Of a stretch of 57,205 bases of DNA, positions 34,981-44,181 are shown piece by piece. The stretch covers positions 1 to 57,205 of the forward strand of contig JAZKAD010000053.1 of the NCBI GenBank assembly GCA_040389305.1, written 5' to 3'. The position numbers were made by a program, and so were the translations under genes. Numbering within the stretch: the first letter of the stretch is position 1; each line of letters begins with the position of its first letter. The DNA comes from JAZKAD01 sp040389305 (GTDB lineage: Bacteria; Pseudomonadota; Alphaproteobacteria; Rickettsiales; Rickettsiaceae). The notes under the pieces were generated by a model, which had not been told where the DNA came from, searched no databases, and saw nothing but the letters and a program-made list of their open reading frames with translations.

Positions 34981-35679
34981 ATGAGTAAAATATACGATAA
35001 TGCAAGCTCCGCTCTCCACGGACTGCTCCATGATAATATGACTATAATGGCCGGAGGCTTCGGGTTATGCGGGATTCCTGAGAATTTAATTCAAGCAATA
35101 TTAGAATCAAAAGTTAAAGGTCTCACTGTAATTAGTAATAATTGCGGCGTGGATGATTTTGGCCTTGGATTACTACTGCAAACTAGACAGATCAAAAAAA
35201 TGATATCCTCTTATGTAGGTGAGAATAAAATATTCGAGCATCAATTTTTGGATGGTAGCCTAGAGCTCGAACTTAATCCCCAAGGAACTTTAGCTGAGCG
35301 TATCAGAGCTGGCGGAGCTGGCATCCCTGCATTCTACACCAGAACTGGCGTTGGAACTGTGGTTGCTGAAGGCAAAGAGCATAAGGAATTCAATGGCCAT
35401 ACTTATATTATGGAGACATCTTTATTTGCAGATCTTTCGATTATAAAGGGATGGAAGGCTGATAAATCTGGTAATATTATATATCGCAAAACCGCCCGCA
35501 ATTTTAATCCTATTATGGCAACAGCTTCGCATCGTACCGTTTGCGAGGTAGAGGAAATAGTAGAGGTAGGTCAGCTTGACTCCGATAATATTCATACACC
35601 TAGTGTATTTGTGAGTAGGTTGATAGAGGGGCAGAACTACGAAAAAAGAATAGAAAGGATGACTGTCAGGGCAAGTTAG
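34981..35679 (+). CDS. scoA: 3-oxoacid (succinyl-CoA:acetoacetate) CoA-transferase, subunit A
   Basis: This 232-residue protein has the CoA-transferase family I alpha-subunit pattern: MAGGFGLCGIPENLI near 21-35, ISNNCGVDDFGLG, and GAGIPAFYTRTGVGT near 119-133. With subunit B it swaps CoA between succinyl-CoA and a ketoacid such as acetoacetate. It lets the cell use ketone bodies, or drain acetoacetyl units, for energy. AGAGG lies five bases before the ATG. Subunit B follows after 42 bases. Confidence 0.9.
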   Translation: MSKIYDNASSALHGLLHDNMTIMAGGFGLCGIPENLIQAILESKVKGLTVISNNCGVDDFGLGLLLQTRQIKKMISSYVGENKIFEHQFLDGSLELELNPQGTLAERIRAGGAGIPAFYTRTGVGTVVAEGKEHKEFNGHTYIMETSLFADLSIIKGWKADKSGNIIYRKTARNFNPIMATASHRTVCEVEEIVEVGQLDSDNIHTPSVFVSRLIEGQNYEKRIERMTVRAS

Positions 35680-35721
35680 TAAACTTCTCTACTGAATACC
35701 TAGTAAATCAAGAGGTAAATA

Positions 35722-36351
35722 ATGGCCTGGACTAAAGAAGAGATGTGCGCAAAAGCTGCTCAAATAGAGCTTAAAAACGGCATGTATGTTAACTTAGGCA
35801 TAGGCATGCCAACAGAGGTGCCAAATTACGTACCTAAAGATATGCATGTAGTATTACAAAGCGAAAATGGCTTGTTAGGCATTGGTCCTTTTCCATTTAA
35901 AGAAGAAGCTGATCCTGATCTTATAAATGCTGGTAAGCAAACTATAACGGCTCTTCCGGAGAGTAGTTATTTCGACAGCGCATTTTCCTTTGGGATGATA
36001 AGGGGAGGGCATATAGATCTTGCGATTCTTGGAGCTCTCCAAGTTGCTGAAAACGGAGATCTTGCAAATTGGACTATTCCTGGCAAAATGGTTAAAGGCA
36101 TGGGTGGCGCTATGGATCTTGTATCCAATGTTAAGCGCATAGTGATTATAATGGAGCATATAGCGAAAGACGGATCCGCTAAGCTTGTTAAAAACTGCAA
36201 CCTTCCTTTGACCGGAGTAAAAGTAGTAGACAGAATCATTACTGATCTCGGTGTTTTTGACGTAACAGAAGGAGGTCTTAGGATTGTCGAAAAAGCAACT
36301 GAGGTTAGCTTAGATGAGATTGTTGCCAAAACGCAGGCAAGGATCCTATAG
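35722..36351 (+). CDS. scoB: 3-oxoacid CoA-transferase, subunit B
   Basis: This 209-residue beta subunit has the catalytic glutamate in QSENGLLGIGP (Glu48), which forms the glutamyl-CoA thioester. The N-terminal glycine loop is YVNLGIGMPTEVPNY, and GGHIDLAILGALQV is further in. The pair is complete, so the enzyme should work. It forms a two-gene operon with scoA, just upstream of secA. Confidence 0.92.
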   Translation: MAWTKEEMCAKAAQIELKNGMYVNLGIGMPTEVPNYVPKDMHVVLQSENGLLGIGPFPFKEEADPDLINAGKQTITALPESSYFDSAFSFGMIRGGHIDLAILGALQVAENGDLANWTIPGKMVKGMGGAMDLVSNVKRIVIIMEHIAKDGSAKLVKNCNLPLTGVKVVDRIITDLGVFDVTEGGLRIVEKATEVSLDEIVAKTQARIL

Positions 36352-36509
36352 ATGCTCTACAGCATGTCTTAATATGGTTAGAGCATAATTTTCATATCTT
36401 ATAGCACTTCTCAAAATTGTGATATTTTGTTTGCCAATTTGCCGGAAAAGCAATATGGTTGCATGCAGAAAATGCTCTTGCAATTCAGTCACAAAATCAA
36501 AGATCAAAA

Positions 36510-39233
36510 ATGTTTTCATTTCTTAAAAAACTTTTCGGTACAAGCAATGATAGAATTATCAAAAAATTGCTTCAAGAGATCGAACAAATCAATAGCTTAG
36601 AGCCTAGTATTCAAAGTCTTACAGACGCAGAGCTTCAAGCTAAAACTCCAGAATTCCAAAAGCGTATAGCAGAAGGCGCGAGCCTTGATGATATTGCCTA
36701 TGAGGCTTTTGCTGTGGCGCGCGAAGCATCAAAACGTGTACTTGGTATGCGTCCCTTCGATGTGCAGCTCATTGGTGGGCTTGTTATGCATAGAGGCATG
36801 ATTACAGAAATGCGTACAGGCGAAGGCAAGACATTAGTTGCTACTCTTCCAGCCTATCTTAATGCCTTGTCCGGTAAAGGCGTGCATGTTGTAACAACGA
36901 ATGATTATTTGGCAAAGCGTGACTCTGAATGGATGGGGAGTTTGTACAAATTCCTCGGTCTCACCGTAGGCTGCATAGTTAGTGGTATAAGCGATGAAGA
37001 GAGAAAAGCTGCTTATAATGCAGACATCACCCATGCGACTAATAACGAACTAGGTTTTGATTTTCTTCGCGATAATATGAAATTTAGTAGAGATCAGAAA
37101 TCTCAGCGCCCCTTTAATTACGCTATTGTTGATGAAGTTGACTCTATTTTAATCGACGAGGCTAGGACTCCACTAATTATCTCGGGCCCTGTGGATGATC
37201 AATCGGATCTATATGCCAAGATAGATCACTTGGTGCGTATGCTATCTTCTGACGATTACGAAAAAGATGAAAAGGCAAAAACGGTTAATCTCACAGAAGC
37301 TGGAACTAACCGAATAGAAGAGCTCCTGATTGGAAGTGAGTTAATAAAGCCAGATACGAGTCTCTATGATTTTGAGAATATGAGTTTTGTGCATTATGTG
37401 AATCAAGCTCTCCGTGCTCATATAATGTTTGCTCGTGACGTTGATTACATGGTCAAAGATGGCAAAGTGATGATTATCGATGAATTTACCGGTCGTATCA
37501 TGGATGGTCGAAGGTATTCCGAGGGGCTTCATCAGTCGCTGGAGGCAAAAGAAGGGGTGCGGATTCAGAACGAGAATCAAACTCTTGCTTCTGTCACATT
37601 CCAAAATTACTTCCGCATGTATTCTAAGCTTTCTGGCATGACGGGGACTGCTCTTACTGAAGCAGCTGAGCTCAAGGATATCTACCATGTCGATGTTGTA
37701 TCTGTACCGACCCACCATCCAATCCAAAGAATAGATCATGATGATGAGATCTATGGCAGCAAAAAAGATAAATATGACGCGATACTGAAGCTTATTAGCG
37801 ATTGCTATGACAGAGGTCAGCCAATTTTAGTAGGCACAGTGAGCATAGAAAAATCAGAAGAAATTTCTGAAATGCTTAAAAAACACAAAATTCCTCATAA
37901 TGTTTTAAATGCTAAATTCCATGAAAATGAAGCTCATATTATAGCGCAAGCTGGGCGTTATAAAGCAGTGACGATAGCTACAAATATGGCCGGCAGAGGG
38001 ACGGATATTAAACTCGGTGGTAACCCCGAAATGCTGCTGGAAGAAATGGAGAGCAGTGGAGCTACGGCAAAACCCGAAGATTTGCTGAAGAAAATTACTG
38101 TGCAAGTTGCAGAGGAAAAAGCAAAAGTTATCGAAGCGGGTGGGCTTTTTGTTATCGGTACAGAAAGGCATGAAAGCAGGCGTATCGATAATCAGTTACG
38201 CGGGCGTTCTGGTCGTCAAGGCGATCCTGGAGCTACAAGATTTTATCTATCGCTAGAAGATGACCTGATGCGCATCTTCGCTTCCGATCGTATCTCTGGA
38301 CTTCTTCGTACCTTAGGCCTTAAGGACGGAGAAGCAATTCAACATCCAATGATTAGCCGCGCTTTAGAAAAAGCTCAGCAAAAAGTGGAGGCTCATAACT
38401 ACGAAATTCGTAAGAACTTGCTCAAATTCGATGACGTAATGAACGACCAGCGTAAAGTGATTTACGCCCAAAGGAATGAAATTATTGACTCTGAAGATAC
38501 CTCTGAAATCAGAGAGAATATGCTGGAGCATGTTATAGAGGAAATGGTGCTGCGCCATATTCCGGCGGGAACTTATAGAGAAGATTGGGATATCCCTGGG
38601 CTGATCAAGGAATGTCACCTCTTGCTCGATCTTGAAATCCATGAAGACATGATTATGACCGCCGACGTCACGGAGGTAGAGGTTATCGAGAAACTCATTC
38701 AAATGTCAAATGAACTCCACGCAGACAAAGAGAAGAACTTCGGAGAGGTCATGATGCGTGATGCAAGTAAATATATTTTACTTGCGACTCTAGACCAAGT
38801 CTGGAAAGACCATTTGCATTATCTTGACCATTTGAGGCAAGGTATCTCTTTGCGTGCTTATGGGCAAAAAGATCCACTCAATGAATACAAGCGCGAAGCC
38901 TTTGGGCTTTTTGAAGCAATGCTTGGTAATCTTCGAGAACTCTTTATCCAGCGTATCTCTTATCTACAGATTGACGCGAGTCATTTGAGCCCCGATGCGA
39001 TGTCGCTGCAGAAACGTAAGCTTCAACAGATGTACGAATCTCGGGATGATCCAGCTTTTGCTAAGTACAATGCAGGATCCGCAGTAGAATCTACTTTAAG
39101 GCCAGTGAAAGCTCATGTGAAGCCGGAAGATAGAATACCTAGCGACCCTGAAACTTGGGGCAAAATAACGCGCAATGAAGCGTGCCCTTGTAACTCTGGT
39201 AAGAAATATAAGCATTGCCATGGGGCGGACTGA
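36510..39233 (+). CDS. secA: Preprotein translocase ATPase SecA
   Basis: This protein of about 907 residues has all the usual parts: Walker A MRTGEGKT near 101-108, DEVDSILIDEART near 207, then the preprotein cross-linking and scaffold regions. The second motor domain has TNMAGRGTDI and QLRGRSGRQGDPG. The C-terminal zinc-binding tail ends CPCNSGKKYKHCHG. SecA drives proteins through SecYEG. The ATG at 36510 (MFSFLKKLFG) is the family start; an ATG 51 bases upstream would add an atypical leader. Length is normal. Confidence 0.96.
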   Translation: MFSFLKKLFGTSNDRIIKKLLQEIEQINSLEPSIQSLTDAELQAKTPEFQKRIAEGASLDDIAYEAFAVAREASKRVLGMRPFDVQLIGGLVMHRGMITEMRTGEGKTLVATLPAYLNALSGKGVHVVTTNDYLAKRDSEWMGSLYKFLGLTVGCIVSGISDEERKAAYNADITHATNNELGFDFLRDNMKFSRDQKSQRPFNYAIVDEVDSILIDEARTPLIISGPVDDQSDLYAKIDHLVRMLSSDDYEKDEKAKTVNLTEAGTNRIEELLIGSELIKPDTSLYDFENMSFVHYVNQALRAHIMFARDVDYMVKDGKVMIIDEFTGRIMDGRRYSEGLHQSLEAKEGVRIQNENQTLASVTFQNYFRMYSKLSGMTGTALTEAAELKDIYHVDVVSVPTHHPIQRIDHDDEIYGSKKDKYDAILKLISDCYDRGQPILVGTVSIEKSEEISEMLKKHKIPHNVLNAKFHENEAHIIAQAGRYKAVTIATNMAGRGTDIKLGGNPEMLLEEMESSGATAKPEDLLKKITVQVAEEKAKVIEAGGLFVIGTERHESRRIDNQLRGRSGRQGDPGATRFYLSLEDDLMRIFASDRISGLLRTLGLKDGEAIQHPMISRALEKAQQKVEAHNYEIRKNLLKFDDVMNDQRKVIYAQRNEIIDSEDTSEIRENMLEHVIEEMVLRHIPAGTYREDWDIPGLIKECHLLLDLEIHEDMIMTADVTEVEVIEKLIQMSNELHADKEKNFGEVMMRDASKYILLATLDQVWKDHLHYLDHLRQGISLRAYGQKDPLNEYKREAFGLFEAMLGNLRELFIQRISYLQIDASHLSPDAMSLQKRKLQQMYESRDDPAFAKYNAGSAVESTLRPVKAHVKPEDRIPSDPETWGKITRNEACPCNSGKKYKHCHGAD

Positions 39234-39252
39234 GAGTGGGCGGATTGAGAGT
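39223..39252. repeat. 15-bp tandem duplication across the secA stop
   Basis: GGGCGGA(C/T)TGAGAGT occurs twice in tandem (39223-39237 and 39238-39252, one mismatch). The first copy carries the secA stop codon, so the second lies outside the gene. It is probably slippage. Confidence 0.8.
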
Positions 39253-39379
39253 GAGTAGCTCTTTATAGCTGTCGCAAAATAAACGCAGTATATAGTCCTG
39301 CGCGCATCTGCATTAGTTTATTCTTTGATGAAAGTTTTATGCGTGTTATTCTGCAAGAATGAATTACGAGAAGACCTAA

Positions 39380-39755
39380 ATGTTAGCATCAAACGCTTCC
39401 GCCTCCATCTCCTTAGAGCAATATCTTCCAATAGTTATATTTTTTAGCATCGCAGTTGTGCTATCAATTATCATGATGAAACTACCGCGAATTTTTGCAA
39501 CTCAGAAGCCCGAGAAAGATAAACTAGGAAGCTATGAGTGCGGTTTTAGGCGACGCTCATAGCGTTTTTGATGTGAGTTTTTACCTTGTTGCGATTCTAT
39601 TTATCATCTTCGACTTAGAAATTGCATTTTTAATACCTTGGGCGATTAGTCTTAGTAAAATAGGCTTAGTGGGATTTTACTCTATGATGGTATTTCTAGC
39701 TGTACTGACTATTGGATTTATTTACGAATGGAAAAAGGGGGCTTTGGAATGGTAA
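39380..39755 (+). pseudogene. nuoA: NADH dehydrogenase subunit NuoA, frameshifted
   Basis: The N-terminal half reads to YECGFRRRS and stops at TAG 39560-39562. The C-terminal half continues in the +1 frame as GDAHSVFDVSFYLVAILFII down to the normal end (FIYEWKKGALEW, stop 39753-39755). Usual NuoA has YECGFEPFGDA here, so about eight bases appear lost between GGTTT and GGCGAC. If translation skips one base at TTT-AGG-C, a near-normal protein lacking EPF results. NuoA is a three-helix membrane subunit of complex I. nuoB and nuoC follow intact, and nuoB starts inside the nuoA stop. Broken gene, recoding and sequence error all remain open. Confidence 0.8.
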
Positions 39756-40303
39756 AGCAAGCAGAGCCTATAATGCACGATACCTTAATGCCAGACGGCT
39801 TAGAGGAAAATAATTTAGCTCCAGGTAACTTCGAAGAAGAGTTGTCTAATCGCGGATACGTTGTAGCAAAACTCGATGATTTAGCGGGTTGGGCAAGGGC
39901 AGGATCCCTGTGGCCGATGACATTCGGTCTTGCTTGCTGCGCAGTTGAAATGATGCAAGCCGCGGCAAGTCGCTACGATATGGATCGATTTGGCTTGCTT
40001 TTCCGCCCAAGCCCAAGGCAATCTGACGTTATGATTGTAGCTGGGACTCTTACTAATAAAATGGCACCAGCTCTTCGGCGCGTGTATGACCAAATGCCTC
40101 ACCCAAAATGGGTGATTTCTATGGGGTCATGTGCTAATGGCGGAGGGTATTACCATTACTCCTATTCTGTAGTGCGTGGCTGCGATCAAATTGTCCCTGT
40201 GGATGTCTACGTACCAGGATGCCCCCCAACTGCGGAAGCACTGCTTTACGGTATACTTCAGCTACAAAACAAAATTAAGCGTACTACGAGGTTCAAGAGA
40301 TGA
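39749..40303 (+). CDS. nuoB: NADH dehydrogenase subunit NuoB
   Basis: This 184-residue subunit holds the N2 [4Fe-4S] cluster of complex I. The ligands are Cys63-Cys64 in GLACCAVEMM, Cys127 in GSCANGGGYY and Cys157 in VPGCPPTAEA. The ATG at 39749 overlaps the nuoA stop (ATGGTAA); an upstream ATG inside nuoA would add seven residues. The last codons overlap the start of nuoC. The protein is intact. Confidence 0.95.
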   Translation: MVKQAEPIMHDTLMPDGLEENNLAPGNFEEELSNRGYVVAKLDDLAGWARAGSLWPMTFGLACCAVEMMQAAASRYDMDRFGLLFRPSPRQSDVMIVAGTLTNKMAPALRRVYDQMPHPKWVISMGSCANGGGYYHYSYSVVRGCDQIVPVDVYVPGCPPTAEALLYGILQLQNKIKRTTRFKR

Positions 40304-40908
40304 ACAGAGACGAAGTCCTTGAGGTTTTAAAAAAAGTTCTTGGAGATGTAGAATGCTCTACATCTATGAAAGATGAGAGAGTTATTACTATTGACCTTAA
40401 GTTAGAAAAAGGCAAGCTTCTTACTATATTAGAGGCTCTTAAGAGTAGCGAGTATCTACGCTTTACTATACTTACGGATCTTTTTGCTGCAGATTTTCCA
40501 GAGCGAAAAGAGCGTTTCGAAGTCGTGTATAATCTTCTTAGTCTTAAGCTCAATATGCGTGTTATTATTAAGGTATCAGTAAGCGATGGTAGCCCTCTTC
40601 CGTCTGCGCATAGCATATTTAGTGCAGCCACTTGGTATGAGCGTGAAGTTTATGATATGTTTGGGGTAGAATTTGAGGGTAGTATAGATCCTCGCAGAAT
40701 TCTTACTGACTATGGCTTTGTGGGGCATCCGCTGCGCAAAGATTTTCCAGTCACGGGGCATTTGCAAGTAAGATATGATGCTGCTTTAGAAAAAGTAATA
40801 TACGAGCCTGTATCGCTGCAGCAAGAATTTAGAGACTTCGATTTTTTGTCTCCCTGGGGCGGTCCTAGCGATCTGTTACCGGGCGATGAAAAGGCATCTG
40901 AGAAGTAG
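40300..40908 (+). CDS. nuoC: NADH dehydrogenase subunit NuoC
   Basis: This 202-residue 30-kDa subunit of the complex I peripheral arm has the signature ERKERFEVVYNLLSL near 67 and WYEREVYDMFGVEFEG near 110. These are followed by RRILTDYGFVGHPLRKDFP. The ATG overlaps the nuoB TGA. The nuo series breaks off here: nuoD and later genes are not downstream, and convergent ddl-ftsQ follows after 15 bases. Confidence 0.95.
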   Translation: MNRDEVLEVLKKVLGDVECSTSMKDERVITIDLKLEKGKLLTILEALKSSEYLRFTILTDLFAADFPERKERFEVVYNLLSLKLNMRVIIKVSVSDGSPLPSAHSIFSAATWYEREVYDMFGVEFEGSIDPRRILTDYGFVGHPLRKDFPVTGHLQVRYDAALEKVIYEPVSLQQEFRDFDFLSPWGGPSDLLPGDEKASEK

Positions 40909-40923
40909 CTAAAAAGCAGAAAA

Positions 40924-42666
40924 TTACTGCTCAAAATAATACTTAGTCTTATCTCTAAGATCTATCGTTTTATATTGATGGTCAAAGAGCTTGCCTGCTT
41001 TATAAAGCTTAGATAAGTAGGCAAAAGCACCAGCAAAATCTTGATCTGATGGCATTTTAACTGTTATATCTTGCTCTAGAATAATATTCCAGCGCCTCTC
41101 GCCATATCTTACGGCGGAAACGATTTTTTTGGCAAGTTCTGGATCTGCTCGTAATTCATGATTTAAATTTCCCGCATGTAAATGTGCATCAGATCCTACT
41201 ACATGCAGTAGCTTTGAAAATTTTTCGATATTCTCAGTTTTTATAACATGCGCATCCGCATCAACTAAATTAAGCTTTTTATTATGCTGCCAAATGGCGA
41301 TAGGTTCGCGCTCTGATATATTAATATAAATTGTACTAGGCAATCTTCTCTCAATAACAACTTCTTTTACCCAGTCATTCTCTTCTAGCGCCTTTCTTAT
41401 ATCGTCTATATTGATAGATAAAAGAGGGGTGCCTACATCAGCATTAAGGTAGGATACAATATCAGAAGTCGATAGGTTATTTTGTCCTGCGACTAGGACG
41501 TTTTCTAGAACGATGCCTCCAGAGTCGGAGGAGTATTCTAGCAAATAGGATCTTGCGATGTGCTTTATAGGATCTAGATAATTTGTAAATATCAAGAGAC
41601 AGAGAGAGCCAAGGGCCAGAATTTTAATAGTAAGCAAAGACCTATCGAAATACACTTTAAGCCTTCGCCTTAATAGTATATTAGGTTTTTTGGGGGTTTT
41701 GGATATATTTTGCTGCTTCATTCCCTCTACAAGATCTTCGTAGCTAAGCCCTCCATGTGCTGCGATTTCTGGGCATATTGAAAGAGGGGTCATCCCAGGA
41801 TGAGTGTTGACTTCTAGCATATAAATCTCATCTTCTGTATCGCTATACAAAACCTCTACCCGCGCTAGGCCTTTATCGGCATGAAGTAAGTCGCAGGCAC
41901 GCTCTGCTATACTCATTATGCTAGTCTCTGTTGCCTTCGATATATTCGCAGGCATTATATGCTCCGCGAATCCATCTGTATATTTAGTTTCATAATCATA
42001 AAATCGGTTCTTGAGAAGCTTGAGTTCTAGCACTCCAAGCGTCTTGCCGTTTAAAACAGCAACTTGCATTTCGCGAGATTTGATATACCTTTCTACTAGA
42101 ATCTTGTCGCCATATTCAAATTCATATTTGGCAAAATCAAAATCATCTTCTGGGAAAATAACCTCAATGCCTATACTAGAGCCTTGGGTGAGGGGTTTGA
42201 TTACGTAAGGTCTTGGCATTGGATCTGAGGTTACATTATCATCTTTGTGAATGATAATAGCCTCTGCGCAATTGATATTATTGCTTGTAAATATTTCACG
42301 CGACTTAGCCTTATTAAAGGCAATGGCAGAACCTAAGACCCCTGAATGCGTATATGGTATACGCATGATGTTAAGTAGGCCAGGGACGCAACCATCTTCT
42401 CCATAAGTGCCGTGAAGGCAGTTATATATCACGTCAGGCTGAAGAGTCTGCAGAACACTTCCAAGATCTATGCCCATATCCACCATAGTTACTTTGTAGC
42501 CTTTATTTACTAAAGCCTCAGTAACTCCTTTGCATGAAACAAGAGACACTTCTCTCTCGGCGGACATGCCGCCTCCTAAGACCACTACATGTTTTTTCCC
42601 GGTAGTAGATTTAACTATTACATCGCTTTTATTTCTAATAATTGTGTGGAATTTATTATTTGTCAT
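40924..42666 (-). CDS. ddl-ftsQ: D-alanine-D-alanine ligase / FtsQ fusion
   Basis: This 580-residue chain has two parts. Residues about 25-320 are Ddl, an ATP-grasp enzyme joining two D-Ala for peptidoglycan, with GGGMSAEREVSLVS, PYVIKPLTQGSSIG and LEVNTHPGMT. A single membrane helix at about 343-362 follows. Next is a FtsQ POTRA and beta domain (VLVAGQNNLSTSDIVSYL near 395, WVKEVVIERRLPSTIYINISE). FtsQ is a bitopic divisome protein. In many bacteria ddl and ftsQ are neighbours; here no stop separates them, putting a cytoplasmic ligase on the divisome's cytoplasmic side. It overlaps the upstream protease gene by 11 bases. Confidence 0.88.
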   Translation of the reverse strand: MTNNKFHTIIRNKSDVIVKSTTGKKHVVVLGGGMSAEREVSLVSCKGVTEALVNKGYKVTMVDMGIDLGSVLQTLQPDVIYNCLHGTYGEDGCVPGLLNIMRIPYTHSGVLGSAIAFNKAKSREIFTSNNINCAEAIIIHKDDNVTSDPMPRPYVIKPLTQGSSIGIEVIFPEDDFDFAKYEFEYGDKILVERYIKSREMQVAVLNGKTLGVLELKLLKNRFYDYETKYTDGFAEHIMPANISKATETSIMSIAERACDLLHADKGLARVEVLYSDTEDEIYMLEVNTHPGMTPLSICPEIAAHGGLSYEDLVEGMKQQNISKTPKKPNILLRRRLKVYFDRSLLTIKILALGSLCLLIFTNYLDPIKHIARSYLLEYSSDSGGIVLENVLVAGQNNLSTSDIVSYLNADVGTPLLSINIDDIRKALEENDWVKEVVIERRLPSTIYINISEREPIAIWQHNKKLNLVDADAHVIKTENIEKFSKLLHVVGSDAHLHAGNLNHELRADPELAKKIVSAVRYGERRWNIILEQDITVKMPSDQDFAGAFAYLSKLYKAGKLFDHQYKTIDLRDKTKYYFEQ

Positions 42667-44113
42667 GTGACACCTCTTCTGCCGTCCATTCTAATTTTGT
42701 TTCATCAAAACGTAAAAGACGGGGCTTTGTATCTATGCTATCTAACGTAATATCGCTAGAGATATGGTCTTGAGATGAGATCCATACAGTATCAAAACCT
42801 GGAAAATATGGCTGATAATTTTTGAAATCAACTTTAATAAACTTCTTTTTTATAAGATCTGGCACAATCTTAATGAGTTCATCTATAGTAGAGACCGAGT
42901 TTTCGCTCATTCCGGTCACGCCCAGTCTATAAAACACTCTATCATTTTGTGCAAAGCTTACAGGGATAACACTAAAACTACTACCCGTTTGGACGTTAAC
43001 CAGGCTAAGTGCTTTAAGAGGGATGCCAGATTTTGCACTCACATGGTCATCCGCCTCAAAAAATGTAGCTCCTGCAAAATGCAGCAGTTTTTTGACTTTA
43101 TTGGCCTCCACATCATAAAGAGATACTTCTTTTGAAATTTTCTGCCCGTCGCGATATATCACAAGTTTAGCTATATTATCAGAGCTATTATCCATAGCAT
43201 TATCCAGCGTATAAAGACTCGGCCCTACCGGAATATCGTTAATACTCCAAATAATATCTCCGGATTTTAAAATGTCGTTTGAAGGGGATCCCACTATAGT
43301 ATACTGCACTGCTACAACACGATTTCTAGCATCGGGAAAATCTTTTAAATATTTGTCCATCACATCTTTTGGAAAATGACGATGCTGAGTAGCTTTATCA
43401 AGTGAATAGAGGTTGCATATAGCCCCCATATGTTTTCTTGTGGGTTGTTTTCCAGATTTTAGGGCATCCAGCACTTTTGTGATATATCCACTTTTAAGTG
43501 ACAGGCCGTAAGTTTTAGCTCCGCCATATTCAAGTCCTACAGCTTCTCCCTTGGAGTTCATAAGAGGCGATCCACTAGCTCCGCCTGCCACATTAAGATT
43601 AACTATGTAAGAATCCTGCGGCATCATGCCACTGATTGCATATAGACTAGAGATAGAACCTGTATGTATGGAAAAACTTTGACCTTCGTTATTGCCTATG
43701 ATGAAAACTTCTTGATTCATCGATGGAAGATCTTTGCTAAAAGCTATCTCCTCTGCGCTGACAGGAACCAAAGCCGGATCGACTTTAAGCACTGCTAGGT
43801 CTTGCCAAGAGTCGTAATAGACTAGTTTTGCTTCAGTTTCTTGTCCGGTGTCAAATGTGACAAAATATGTACCGATAGAGGCAGGGCCTATTACATGAGC
43901 GTTAGTGACGATTAAGCCTTGTTTCTTGTCGGTAATAAAGCCAGTACCGTTCCAGCTGCCGATTTCATTGTAGGCTGCCATTGCAATACGTGATTGTATT
44001 GTGACTATAGCTTTTTTAGTTTTGGCAATAACTGCCGGGGATATCGAGTCAGACGCAAATGCAGGATGTGCAATGAAAAGTATGGTTAGAATACAAAATC
44101 TCAATATTGTCAT
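42656..44113 (-). CDS. Exported trypsin-like serine protease with PDZ-like region (HtrA-like)
   Basis: This protein of about 485 residues has a signal peptide (ILRFCILTILFIAHPAFA). The trypsin-fold triad is His73 in TNAHVIG, Asp105 in DSWQDLAVL and Ser180 in GGASGSPL. A PDZ-like stretch follows (VGSPSNDILKSGDIIWSIND). The last 200 residues, with a second possible PDZ, are not recognised. It is divergent from standard DegP. The ATG at 44113 has an AGAGAT site before it and is preferred over TTG at 44134. Probably a periplasmic quality-control protease; secretion is possible. It lies in a run with a second protease, a lipase and ddl-ftsQ. Confidence 0.8.
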   Translation of the reverse strand: MTILRFCILTILFIAHPAFASDSISPAVIAKTKKAIVTIQSRIAMAAYNEIGSWNGTGFITDKKQGLIVTNAHVIGPASIGTYFVTFDTGQETEAKLVYYDSWQDLAVLKVDPALVPVSAEEIAFSKDLPSMNQEVFIIGNNEGQSFSIHTGSISSLYAISGMMPQDSYIVNLNVAGGASGSPLMNSKGEAVGLEYGGAKTYGLSLKSGYITKVLDALKSGKQPTRKHMGAICNLYSLDKATQHRHFPKDVMDKYLKDFPDARNRVVAVQYTIVGSPSNDILKSGDIIWSINDIPVGPSLYTLDNAMDNSSDNIAKLVIYRDGQKISKEVSLYDVEANKVKKLLHFAGATFFEADDHVSAKSGIPLKALSLVNVQTGSSFSVIPVSFAQNDRVFYRLGVTGMSENSVSTIDELIKIVPDLIKKKFIKVDFKNYQPYFPGFDTVWISSQDHISSDITLDSIDTKPRLLRFDETKLEWTAEEVSHDK

Positions 44114-44181
44114 TATTCTATCTCTTTTAAACAAATGAAGTTATAGAATTTTATACTCATCCTGTAGTGGAAAGGCAAGCT

